This document shows, piece after piece, positions 1 to 8,130 of a DNA stretch of 64,000 bases. The notes beneath the pieces are model-generated. The model was not told the DNA's origin. It made no database searches and was given only the letters and a program-made list of their open reading frames with translations. A program made the position numbers and the translations under genes. The stretch lies in assembly GCA_030523275.1 (NCBI GenBank), contig JAUNIX010000011.1, positions 1-64,000 on the forward strand. The letters run 5' to 3'. The DNA comes from Lachnospiraceae bacterium. GTDB taxonomy: Bacteria; Bacillota; Clostridia; Lachnospirales; Lachnospiraceae. The first letter of the stretch is position 1. Each line of letters begins with the position of its first letter.

Positions 1-57
1 AAAAATAATATAAAATAATAAATAACAATAATAACAGCACTAGGAAAGGAGTAATAC

Positions 58-2415
58 ATGGAACAGTTATTTCAAACAGACCGTATCACCTATTTAAAAA
101 ATAAAATGTTAGCAGAACCGAGATATGCATCCATTGAGCAGGCACTGATTATTACTAACACATATAAACAGAATGAAGCGAAACCAAGAATTATCCAGAG
201 AGCACTGGCGTTGAAAGCGGCCTTAGAACAAATAAAGATCGCAGTAGAGCCAGAAGAATTAATTGTTGGTAACCGTACTGCTGGTGTGCGCTATGGAGTC
301 GTATTTCCAGAGAGTGGAAGTACATGGGTAGACCGTGAATTTGAGACACTTCCAACAAGACCACAAGATCGTTTCAATGTTCATGAAGAAGACATTAATA
401 CTTTTCGTGAAGTAATTAAACCATATTGGGAAGGAAAATCGTTAGAAGATGTTTTGAATCAGAGATATGGAAAAGAAATCAATGAGATTGGCAAGGTTGT
501 TAAGATTAATCAGAAGGACCATGCACAGGGGCATATCTGTCCAAATTGTGTGGAATGGTTAGAGCTTGGACCAGCGGGCTATCGTAAAATGGCAGAAGAA
601 AAAATTCAGACAGCAACAGAAGAATCACAAAAATTATTCTATCAGTCAGTTTCTCTGGTTATGGAAGGTGCACAAAACTTTATGATGCGCTATCATGATT
701 TGATGATGGAAAAGGCAGATTCTGAGACAAATTCAGACAAAAAGGCTTCTATGATCAAAGTAGCAAAAAACTGTAAAAATTTAAGTAAGCGTCCGGCAAA
801 ATCATTTCACGAAGCAGTTCAGGCAACGTGGTTTTTATTCGTAATCTTACAGATGGAATCCAATGCATCTTCTTTTTCACCGGGACGTTTGGATCGTCAT
901 CTGATTTCTTATTATGAAAAAGACATTGCTGATGGAACATTAACAAAACAGGATGCATTGGAAATCATTGAGAATATGTGGTTGAAATTCAATGAGATTG
1001 TCTATATGAGAAATTCCGGCGGAGCAAAGTATTTTGCAGGATTTCCAATCGGATTTAACATCGCTGTCGGAGGACAGGATGAGGCGGGAAATGATTACGC
1101 GAATGATTTATCTTTTTTATTCTTAAAAGCACAGCAGCATATCGGTCTTCCGCAACCAAACCTATCTGTACGCTTGCATGAAGGCACAGGGGAAGAACTA
1201 TTAGCAGAAGCAGTACGTACGGTCTCGCTTGGAAGTGGTATGCCGCAGTTTTTCAATGATAAAGCGGTCATTCCATCCATTATGGAGCTTGGAATTGAAG
1301 AAGCAGATGCTCGAGATTATGCAATCGTTGGTTGTGTGGAACTGACAACACAGGGTAATAATCTTGGTTGGAGTGATTCGGCGATGTTTAACTTAAACAA
1401 AGCGTTAGAAGTTACGTTAACGGGCGGAACCTGTTTGCTAAATGGGGATAAAATTGCACCGGATTATGGTAATCTCACGGATTATGAGACATTTGAAGAG
1501 TTAGAAGCATCATTCCAAAAGCAGATTGACTATTTTGTTGATAAAATGATCTTGGCCTGTGAACAGGTAGAACAGGCACATATTGATTTACTGCCATCTC
1601 CGTTCTTATCGGCAACGATTGATGATTGCATGGAAAAGGGTATGGATGTGACTGCTGGAGGAGCAAAATATAATCTGTCTGGTATCCAGATGATCCAGGT
1701 GGCTAACCTTGCGGATAGTCTGGCAGCAATCAAACAACTTGTATATGAAGAAAAAAGATTTACACAGGAAGAAGTGTTAAATGCCTTAAAGAATAATTTT
1801 GAAGGCTATGAATATATGAGACAGGTTATGTTAAACAAGGTTCCGAAATACGGAAATGACATTAGTTATGTCGATGAACTTGGAACCAAATGGGCAACGT
1901 ACTTTAAAGATAAACTACGGACTTATACGAATTATCGAGGAGGTCCATATCATACGGGAATGTATACCGTATCAGCACATGTACCAATGGGTGAGAATGT
2001 CGGTGCAACACCGGATGGACGTTTTGCAAAAGATCCATTGGCAGATGGTGGAATGTCACCGGTATATGGAAGAGATGTCAAAGGACCAACAGCAGTATTA
2101 AAATCAGTTTCCAAATTGGATAAGAATCTGACAACCAATGGTGGACTTTTAAATATGAAATTTTTACCAGAATTTTTCAACAATGAGGTTGGAATTCAGA
2201 AATTTGCAAATTTCCTAAGAAGTTTTGTTGATTTGGAAATTCCTCATATCCAGTTTAATGTAGTTAGAAAAGAAGATTTGATTGCGGCGAAAAAACATCC
2301 AGAACAATATCGTGGATTGACAGTGCGTGTCGCTGGTTATACGGCATATTTTACAGAACTTGCGGATGAACTTCAAAATGAGATTATTGCCAGAACAAGC
2401 TATGGAGACATCTAA
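58..2415 (+). CDS. Glycyl-radical enzyme, PflD/YbiW-like (candidate 1,5-anhydrohexitol-6-phosphate lyase)
   Basis: This is a 785-residue glycyl-radical enzyme. The active-site loop carries GCVE (Cys426, Glu428), the Cys-x-Glu form of dehydratase/eliminase-type enzymes; pyruvate formate-lyase has a Cys-Cys pair instead. The C-terminal radical loop VRVAGYTAYF places the glycyl radical on Gly760. An AAAGGAG ribosome site precedes the ATG. The activase follows after one base, and a PTS regulator, a fructose-family PTS and a GldA-type dehydrogenase lie downstream. E. coli PflD and YbiW, found in similar settings, open the ring of 1,5-anhydromannitol- or anhydroglucitol-6-phosphate to 1-deoxyfructose-6-phosphate. 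That substrate is inferred from context. Another dehydratase-type reaction is possible. Confidence 0.8.
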   Translation: MEQLFQTDRITYLKNKMLAEPRYASIEQALIITNTYKQNEAKPRIIQRALALKAALEQIKIAVEPEELIVGNRTAGVRYGVVFPESGSTWVDREFETLPTRPQDRFNVHEEDINTFREVIKPYWEGKSLEDVLNQRYGKEINEIGKVVKINQKDHAQGHICPNCVEWLELGPAGYRKMAEEKIQTATEESQKLFYQSVSLVMEGAQNFMMRYHDLMMEKADSETNSDKKASMIKVAKNCKNLSKRPAKSFHEAVQATWFLFVILQMESNASSFSPGRLDRHLISYYEKDIADGTLTKQDALEIIENMWLKFNEIVYMRNSGGAKYFAGFPIGFNIAVGGQDEAGNDYANDLSFLFLKAQQHIGLPQPNLSVRLHEGTGEELLAEAVRTVSLGSGMPQFFNDKAVIPSIMELGIEEADARDYAIVGCVELTTQGNNLGWSDSAMFNLNKALEVTLTGGTCLLNGDKIAPDYGNLTDYETFEELEASFQKQIDYFVDKMILACEQVEQAHIDLLPSPFLSATIDDCMEKGMDVTAGGAKYNLSGIQMIQVANLADSLAAIKQLVYEEKRFTQEEVLNALKNNFEGYEYMRQVMLNKVPKYGNDISYVDELGTKWATYFKDKLRTYTNYRGGPYHTGMYTVSAHVPMGENVGATPDGRFAKDPLADGGMSPVYGRDVKGPTAVLKSVSKLDKNLTTNGGLLNMKFLPEFFNNEVGIQKFANFLRSFVDLEIPHIQFNVVRKEDLIAAKKHPEQYRGLTVRVAGYTAYFTELADELQNEIIARTSYGDI

Positions 2416-2416
2416 A

Positions 2417-3328
2417 ATGGAAGGAACTATTTTTGATATTCGTCGCTTTTCTACTCACGATGGAGATGGAATACGAACAACTGTATTTTTAAAGGGGTGT
2501 CCGCTTTCTTGTGTATGGTGTCAAAATCCAGAAGGAATTTCGACAAGACGAAGACCGTTGTACTTTGAAAATCGTTGTATTCATTGTGGAACTTGTCTAA
2601 AAATCTGCAAAAATGGTGGCTTCAAAATAGAAAATGGACAGATTGTATTAAATCCTAATGTAAAAGAAGACTGGGAACAATTAATCTACAATTGTCCGAC
2701 CGGAGCCATTGAGATGGATTCCAAAACGGTGAGCGTAGAAGAAATTATGCAGGAAATCCGCAAAGATAAAGTCTTTTACAAGCATGGCGGAGGCATGACC
2801 TTATCTGGAGGCGAACCTTTACTGCAATGGCAGTTTGCAAGGGAAATTTTAAAACAGTGTCAAAGAGAGGAAATTCATACAGCGATTGAGACAGCACTTT
2901 ATGTGCAAACAAAAGCATTAGAATCTGTAATACCTTATCTGAACATGGCATTTGCAGACTTAAAATTGATTGATGAAAATTTACACCCCAAATATGTCGG
3001 TGTATCCAATGAATTGATAAAAAAGAATATTGAGTTTCTCCTAACTTCTAGAATCAAAGATCAGGTCATTATTAGAACCCCAATGATTCCGGGAATTACG
3101 ACAACAAAAGAAAATATTCAGGGAATTGCAGCATTTATTCATTCTATTTATGCAGATGTTTCTTATGAAATTTTAAACTATAACCCGCTTGCCGAAGCAA
3201 AATATCATCTGATTGGTAGAGAGTATTGTTTTAAGGAAAATCCCAAACTATATTCAAAAGAACAGATGCAGGAATTTGGTGACTGGGCAAGACAGGCGGG
3301 TGTTAAGAATGTGATTATTGAATCATAA
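2417..3328 (+). CDS. Glycyl-radical enzyme activating enzyme (radical SAM, PflC/YbiY-like)
   Basis: This radical SAM activase of 303 residues installs the glycyl radical on the adjacent enzyme by reductive cleavage of S-adenosylmethionine. The SAM cluster motif CPLSCVWC gives Cys28, Cys32 and Cys35. It is followed by a ferredoxin-like insert (Cys54, 57, 60, 64 and a later CPTG) expected to carry one or more auxiliary [4Fe-4S] clusters, as in many non-PFL activases. The open frame extends upstream into the previous gene, but GGAGA eight bases before the ATG at 2417 supports that start, one base after the upstream stop. A strong hairpin terminator follows. Confidence 0.9.
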   Translation: MEGTIFDIRRFSTHDGDGIRTTVFLKGCPLSCVWCQNPEGISTRRRPLYFENRCIHCGTCLKICKNGGFKIENGQIVLNPNVKEDWEQLIYNCPTGAIEMDSKTVSVEEIMQEIRKDKVFYKHGGGMTLSGGEPLLQWQFAREILKQCQREEIHTAIETALYVQTKALESVIPYLNMAFADLKLIDENLHPKYVGVSNELIKKNIEFLLTSRIKDQVIIRTPMIPGITTTKENIQGIAAFIHSIYADVSYEILNYNPLAEAKYHLIGREYCFKENPKLYSKEQMQEFGDWARQAGVKNVIIES

Positions 3329-3331
3329 ATA

Positions 3332-3365
3332 AAAAGGGTACATAAATGATTTTGTGTACCCTTTT
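3332..3365 (+). terminator. Rho-independent terminator after activase
   Basis: A perfect 11-bp stem (AAAAGGGTACA with TGTACCCTTTT) around a 12-base loop lies 3 bases after the activase stop. It should end the enzyme/activase transcript before the regulator gene. Confidence 0.85.
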
Positions 3366-3420
3366 GTTAACTTTTTGAGAGAAAGAAATAATGATAATTC
3401 ATTACGAAGAAGGGTATAAT

Positions 3421-5391
3421 ATGCTTTCAAAACATGCGGAAGACATTATGAGAATTCTGGTTCATCAGAATGAATCATTTATAACAAATAAGAAAATAGC
3501 AAAAATGCTGGGTATATCAGAACGAAGTGTGAACAATTATATGAAGGAAGTGTCAGACTATTGCAAAGAACAGGGATATATATTGCTACGTAAACGAGGG
3601 AAAGGAATTTGTCTGGAACTAGGTTTGTATGAAGAAGAATTGAAAAAAATTTTTTCACAGGAACAGATGTCCTATGAGAATCGTAATACCAGAATTAACT
3701 ATATTGTGCGCACTCTAATTGAAAGTGGGGAGCCTTATACATCGGCTTTGTTTGCAGATGAACTTTTTGTATCGCGTGCGATGATTCGCACAGATATTGA
3801 TCATGCGAATCGACAATGTAAAAGAGATCATTTAGAAATACATCAAGTTGTGGGAAAAGGAATTGAAATAAAAGGAAGTGAATTTTGGAAGAGAAAAGTT
3901 CTTGTCTGTAGAAACCAAAAAGTGTCTGTAAATGAATATAAATTACGTGATTATACAGCAGATTTAAGAATGGAAAAAGCTGTTTACTCAAGAATGGCAA
4001 CGCAGTATCGGGAACGTACGTTGAACGGGGTGATAACTTGTATTCAACAATTGGAAAAGGAAATCGGATATCAGTTTAACGATTATACATTTTGTATGAT
4101 TGCAGAATATACAAGCTGTCAGATCAATCGCATTAAAACAGATCGATGTTTAGAAGAATCCATGATGAATCGATTAACGCTCGTGGAAGAAATTGCCGAT
4201 TGGGCAGATCGTTTTACCAGTTTATTAAATAGAAAATTTTATTTAAATATCGATCCAAGGGAGGGATTATATCTTTATATTTTGCTGTTAGGATCGGAAG
4301 TGCAGAACAGCAGCAGAATTGTAAATAAAAAGTTTTTAATTGAGAAAGAAGTTAGTATTGAAGATGCAACGGATCAGATGCTTGCATATCTCTCTGCAAT
4401 CATAGGGTTAGACTTTAGCGCGGATACGTTACTTAAGATTAGTCTTCAACTTTTTTTAAACAGTTCATTGGTAAGAGTGAAATATGGATTTGAGATTAAG
4501 AATCCTTTTTTAGAAGAAGTAAAGAAAACTTATTCTGCTATTTTTTCTGCATGTATGACAGCGAGCAAAGAGTATGAAGATTTGGTGGGGGTATTACCCA
4601 CAGAAGATGAAATTTCTTATATGGCAATCTTATTTGGCAGTTCTCTAATTCAGAATCAGAAGAAACTTAATGCAGCAGTTATTGGAAGTGGGGGAATTGG
4701 AATTACACAGATCATTGCCCATAAGATAGAGGCAAAGATACCAGAAATTAATGTAATTACTGTACTTCCATCAAATGCTGCTTTGTCTATTAAAGAAAAT
4801 CAGTATGATTTAGTAATTACCACAATTCCTACTTTAAAAATCAAACATCCGAATATTGTTTATACTACATTGTTAGTTGGAGAACAGGATGTTTATCGCA
4901 TGAGAAAAATTTGTCATGAAATACAAGCAAAGGAGTTAAACAGACCATCACAGATTACGATTCAGCATTTATTAAGGGATGATTTTATTCTATTGGAACA
5001 TAAGGCAATGACAAAGGAAGCGCTGTTGAAGAAAGCCTGTAATTTGTTGTTAGAACAGGGCTATGTAAAAGAAGGCTTTTTCGAAAGTGTTATGCATCGG
5101 GAAGGTATCAGTGCATCCGTTCTTGGTGGAGGAATGGCAGTACCACATGGGATATCAAGATTTGTAAAGCGCCCGGTAGTTATGATAATCAAAACGGATG
5201 ATAAAGTGGAATGGGGAGAGGGTGCTGTGGATGTTATTTTTCTTCTTGCACTCAATTTTGAAGATATCGAAACGACAAGGGCTTTTTTTGCAGTATTTTA
5301 CGAAATGACAATGCAGAAAGATTCAGCAAAGCTAATTCGAAAGGCATCCACAAGGGAGGAAATTAAACAAATCGTTATATACAATTCTTAA
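3421..5391 (+). CDS. PRD-containing PTS regulator (MtlR/LicR-type transcriptional activator)
   Basis: The protein starts with a helix-turn-helix region (about residues 1-80, NKKIAKMLGISERSVNNYM), then has a second HTH, two PRD domains, an EIIB-like domain and a C-terminal fructose/mannitol-type EIIA domain with the VPHG phospho-histidine motif. The DNA-binding domains, in place of an RNA-binding CAT domain, point to a promoter activator. It probably controls the flanking PTS and glycyl-radical genes. At the four positions where PRD domains normally carry phosphorylatable histidine I read Tyr, Leu, Phe and Leu, and the EIIB-like loop has no cysteine. Start 3421 (656 aa) follows GAAGAAGGG by six bases. 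An ATG at 3391 is the alternative. Confidence 0.85.
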   Translation: MLSKHAEDIMRILVHQNESFITNKKIAKMLGISERSVNNYMKEVSDYCKEQGYILLRKRGKGICLELGLYEEELKKIFSQEQMSYENRNTRINYIVRTLIESGEPYTSALFADELFVSRAMIRTDIDHANRQCKRDHLEIHQVVGKGIEIKGSEFWKRKVLVCRNQKVSVNEYKLRDYTADLRMEKAVYSRMATQYRERTLNGVITCIQQLEKEIGYQFNDYTFCMIAEYTSCQINRIKTDRCLEESMMNRLTLVEEIADWADRFTSLLNRKFYLNIDPREGLYLYILLLGSEVQNSSRIVNKKFLIEKEVSIEDATDQMLAYLSAIIGLDFSADTLLKISLQLFLNSSLVRVKYGFEIKNPFLEEVKKTYSAIFSACMTASKEYEDLVGVLPTEDEISYMAILFGSSLIQNQKKLNAAVIGSGGIGITQIIAHKIEAKIPEINVITVLPSNAALSIKENQYDLVITTIPTLKIKHPNIVYTTLLVGEQDVYRMRKICHEIQAKELNRPSQITIQHLLRDDFILLEHKAMTKEALLKKACNLLLEQGYVKEGFFESVMHREGISASVLGGGMAVPHGISRFVKRPVVMIIKTDDKVEWGEGAVDVIFLLALNFEDIETTRAFFAVFYEMTMQKDSAKLIRKASTREEIKQIVIYNS

Positions 5392-5394
5392 TGA

Positions 5395-5426
5395 ATAATA
5401 GGAAAGTTTTCACTTTTCCATATTAT
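5395..5426 (+). terminator. Hairpin after PTS regulator gene
   Basis: An imperfect inverted repeat (ATAATA-GGAAAGT against ACTTTTCC-ATATTAT) begins 3 bases after the regulator stop. It is a probable terminator, although the T-run is weak. Confidence 0.5.
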
Positions 5427-5433
5427 GTCTTCT

Positions 5434-5533
5434 GGTTTGTTCTGATTTTGCGGTTAAACAAATGCAAGATTATTAAGTTTCAAGATTTGAAAGCATATTT
5501 TGCAGGAAGGTAACCGCAAAAACAGAACAAACC
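5434..5533. repeat. 22-bp inverted repeat with 56-bp spacer upstream of the fructose-type PTS operon
   Basis: Arms 5434-5455 and 5512-5533 pair over 22 positions with one mismatch. The spacer holds smaller nested inverted repeats (TGCAA/TTGCA and TTTCAA/TTGAAA). It lies about 90 bp before the EIIA start, in the 231-bp gap after the regulator gene. It could be a double operator for the MtlR/LicR-type activator, an RNA leader structure or a tiny MITE. The sequence does not decide between these. Confidence 0.6.
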
Positions 5534-5622
5534 CCACCTTGCAAATCAATAATAAACAATATAAAATATAATCAATAAAAGAAAAACAATATAAAATAAT
5601 AAAACAATGAAAGGAGATACTT

Positions 5623-6063
5623 ATGGATGCGGAGTTAATTAATAACAAAATTGTATTGTTTGATGTCGAAGCGGTAAATAAAGAGGAAGTCATTCGCCTG
5701 ATTGCAGAAGCGATGGATAAGGATGGACGTTTGATTGATCAGGAGGGATATATTGAGGATGTTTTAAAAAGAGAAGCAACTTCTTCAACAGCAATTGGAT
5801 TTTCAACTGCGACCCCTCATGCAAAATCAGTATCGGTGAAAGAACCGTCACTGGCATTTGTACGGTTAAAAAATCCAATGAAATGGGATGATGAGGAAGT
5901 GACAATGATCTTTCAGATTGCAGTGCCGTCTCCGGGACAGGGAGATCGTCACCTAGAAATTCTGGCTCAGTTATTCCGAAATCTTGTCTATGATGAGTTC
6001 AGAGATAAATTACGTGCAGCGAAAAATCAACAGGAAGTGGTTGATTTATTAAAAGGATTCTGA
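5623..6063 (+). CDS. PTS fructose-family EIIA component
   Basis: This is a 146-residue single-domain EIIA of the fructose/mannitol family. It accepts phosphate from HPr on His66 (context ATPHAKS) and passes it to the EIIB encoded at 7612. A second conserved histidine (GDRHLEIL) fits the family. GAAAGGAG precedes the ATG. It is the first gene of a split EIIA-EIIC-EIIB operon. The likely substrate is the sugar or anhydrohexitol processed by the upstream glycyl-radical enzyme. Specificity cannot be read from EIIA itself. Confidence 0.92.
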   Translation: MDAELINNKIVLFDVEAVNKEEVIRLIAEAMDKDGRLIDQEGYIEDVLKREATSSTAIGFSTATPHAKSVSVKEPSLAFVRLKNPMKWDDEEVTMIFQIAVPSPGQGDRHLEILAQLFRNLVYDEFRDKLRAAKNQQEVVDLLKGF

Positions 6064-6170
6064 TGTTTTGTATCACTATACAGTTTCTATAGAAGAAAAA
6101 TTAAAATTGTATAGAGAGAAAAGACTATATAGAATAAATTAACTTATTTTTAACGAAAGGAAAAGAACTT

Positions 6171-7271
6171 ATGAAACATGAAAGCGAAGTAATCTCAATT
6201 TTGAAAAATCTGAGACAACATTTAATGGGTGGTGTATCTTACATGATTCCGGTTGTTGTAACTGGAGGTATCTTGTATGCAATTGCAACAATGCTATCAA
6301 TGAATTCCGTAACAACTTCTGGATCTGTAGAAGCAAGTAATCTCTTTATTGACGTGTTAAGCCAAATTGGTGGTGTTGGTCTTGGTATGATGGTTCCAGT
6401 ATTAGCAGCATTTATTGCAATGAGCATTGCTGACCGTCCAGGTATTGCACCGGGTCTGATCTGTGGACAGTTGGCGGTTAATGTTGGTTCTGGATTTATC
6501 GGTGGTGTCATTGCGGGTCTCCTGTGCGGTATCGTGGCACAGTACTTAAAAAGAGTACCGCTTCCAAAATCTATGCAGTCATTAAAATCGATTATGATTG
6601 TACCAATTTTTACATCTGTGATCGTTGGAACCATTACAATCTGTGTGGTTGGATCTCCTTGTGCATGGCTTTTAAAATCATTAACGGCATGGTTGACAAG
6701 TATGAGTGGTGCAAGTGCAATTCTAGTTGGTGCGATTACAGGAGCAATGATCGGATCAGATTTAGGTGGTCCAATTAATAAAGTAGCTTATTCTACTGGA
6801 GTTGCAGTTGTTGGCACAACGGTGTTGGCTGGTGAAAACTGTGCATTCATGGGACCTATTTCATTAGCAATTTGTGTTCCACCACTTGCATTGGGAATTG
6901 AAACATTTATTTTAAAGAAAAAATTTACTCAGGAAGAAAAAGATGCCGGTGTTGGTGCGATTGCAATGGGTATTTGTGGAATCTCAGAAGGAGCTATTTC
7001 TTATACAACTGCATCCCCAATTTTGATTCCAATTAACATGATTGCATGTGCAGTTGGTGGAGCGGTTGCCGGGGCACTTGGAACATACAGCAATGCAGGA
7101 TGGGGAGGACTTGTAGTTCTTCCGGTAACCTCCGGTCTTACATATTTATTTAGTATTATAGTTGGTATAGCAGTTCATGCAGCATTAGTTATGGTTATAA
7201 AGAAAGATGCAGTAGAAGAAGTTGTAGATGACAGTGAAGATGCGGATGTTGATCTCGATATTGAATTTTAA
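6171..7271 (+). CDS. PTS fructose-family EIIC permease (FrwC-like)
   Basis: This polytopic membrane permease of 366 residues is the EIIC of a fructose-family PTS. Diagnostic stretches are SIADRPGIAPG, GSDLGGPINKVAYSTG and GISEGAISY, which form the substrate-binding region in the family. It is a stand-alone EIIC, with EIIA upstream and EIIB downstream as separate genes, like the E. coli Frw system. The C-terminal tail is acidic (about 20 residues rich in Asp/Glu). A 340-bp gap with a structured repeat separates it from EIIB, which is unusual inside a PTS operon. Confidence 0.93.
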   Translation: MKHESEVISILKNLRQHLMGGVSYMIPVVVTGGILYAIATMLSMNSVTTSGSVEASNLFIDVLSQIGGVGLGMMVPVLAAFIAMSIADRPGIAPGLICGQLAVNVGSGFIGGVIAGLLCGIVAQYLKRVPLPKSMQSLKSIMIVPIFTSVIVGTITICVVGSPCAWLLKSLTAWLTSMSGASAILVGAITGAMIGSDLGGPINKVAYSTGVAVVGTTVLAGENCAFMGPISLAICVPPLALGIETFILKKKFTQEEKDAGVGAIAMGICGISEGAISYTTASPILIPINMIACAVGGAVAGALGTYSNAGWGGLVVLPVTSGLTYLFSIIVGIAVHAALVMVIKKDAVEEVVDDSEDADVDLDIEF

Positions 7272-7392
7272 GAGTTGCCAAGCTGTGTATGGAAATTTGA
7301 AACAGTCATGTGCAAGGATACCAACCAGCAAAATGTTTCGAATTTTCATATGTGCTTTGCAAAAGTAATCACACAGCCAGACAATCTCTGGT

Positions 7393-7566
7393 TATATCAG
7401 ATGTGAGATGACTCCCGCCTCTACAGGTGGTGAGTAACAAGATTTTATCAGTGGGAGTTCACTCTCCCATCTGATATACGCTCCGCGAGGATGCGCAAGG
7501 ATTCGGATATGTATTATGTCAGTGAAAACTGACCCGAATCCTGCGCCAAGACTCGCGAGTCTTGAA
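7393..7566 (+). repeat. Structured intergenic repeat, copy A (174 bp)
   Basis: This GC-rich element in the 340-bp gap between EIIC and EIIB starts TATATCAGATG and ends with the palindrome AAGACTCGCGAGTCTT plus GAA. It folds into a 5' hairpin region closed by TATATCAGATG/CATCTGATATA, a long arm GCGC-A-AGGATTCGG/CCGAATCCT-GCGC capped by GTCAGT-GAAA-ACTGAC, and the terminal palindrome. Copy C (38938-39111) has the same length, and copy B (17037-17162, minus strand) is a shorter version. The remaining bases of the gap, 7272-7392 and 7567-7611, show no gene. Confidence 0.85.
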
Positions 7567-7611
7567 TGTAGCAGAAAATAGTCATGAAGTTAAGATAAGG
7601 AGAAGAAGATT

Positions 7612-7929
7612 ATGAAATTTTTAGCAGTTACAGCGTGTCCATCAGGAGTAGCTCATACGTATATGGCCGCAGAAGCTTTGGCAAAAGCATGTAAAGACAA
7701 AGGAATTGAGTGTAAAGTAGAGACACAGGGTTCTATTGGTATTGAAAATGAAATCACAGCCGAGGATGTTGCAAATGCAGATTGCATTATTCTTACAAAA
7801 GATATGCCGATCAAGAACGAGCAGCGTTTTACAAACATTCCGAAAGTTAGAATTGCTATCAGTGATGCAGTTAAAAAAGCGCCAGCTATTATTAACAAAG
7901 TTGAAAAAGCAATGTTAGCCAAAAAGTAA
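7612..7929 (+). CDS. PTS fructose-family EIIB component (FrwB-like)
   Basis: This 105-residue EIIB has the phosphocysteine at Cys9 in the family motif TACPSGVAHTYMAAEAL. It takes phosphate from the EIIA at 5623 and gives it to the sugar bound by the EIIC at 6171. It is preceded by AAGGAGAAGAAG and by structured repeat copy A, which begins about 220 bp upstream within the presumed operon. The single-domain form matches E. coli FrwB. A long-stem hairpin follows and probably ends the PTS transcript. Confidence 0.93.
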   Translation: MKFLAVTACPSGVAHTYMAAEALAKACKDKGIECKVETQGSIGIENEITAEDVANADCIILTKDMPIKNEQRFTNIPKVRIAISDAVKKAPAIINKVEKAMLAKK

Positions 7930-7987
7930 TTAATAAATCCTTTAATAATACGAAGATATAATAAATTCTTTCATAAATATCTACAAA

Positions 7988-8060
7988 AATGCCTACTTTT
8001 CTATTGGTGAATATTTTCCGTTAATCAATTCCTCTGTAATTATAGATAAAAGTAGGCATT
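7988..8060 (+). terminator. Long-loop hairpin between EIIB and gldA
   Basis: A perfect 13-bp stem (AATGCCTACTTTT with AAAAGTAGGCATT) encloses a 47-base loop and is followed by CATTTT. It probably terminates the PTS transcript. The loop is unusually long for a simple terminator and could hold an alternative fold. Confidence 0.6.
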
Positions 8061-8130
8061 CATTTTGATAGATAGTACAAGAAATGGTATACTATATTTA
8101 TAATCATATCGTAGAAGGAGGAAATTTCAC

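Noticed and set aside
7393-7566. Structured repeats as Rho-independent terminators or CRISPR repeats
   Set aside because: No T-run follows the final palindrome, the copies lie inside operons, and there are no regularly spaced short repeats.
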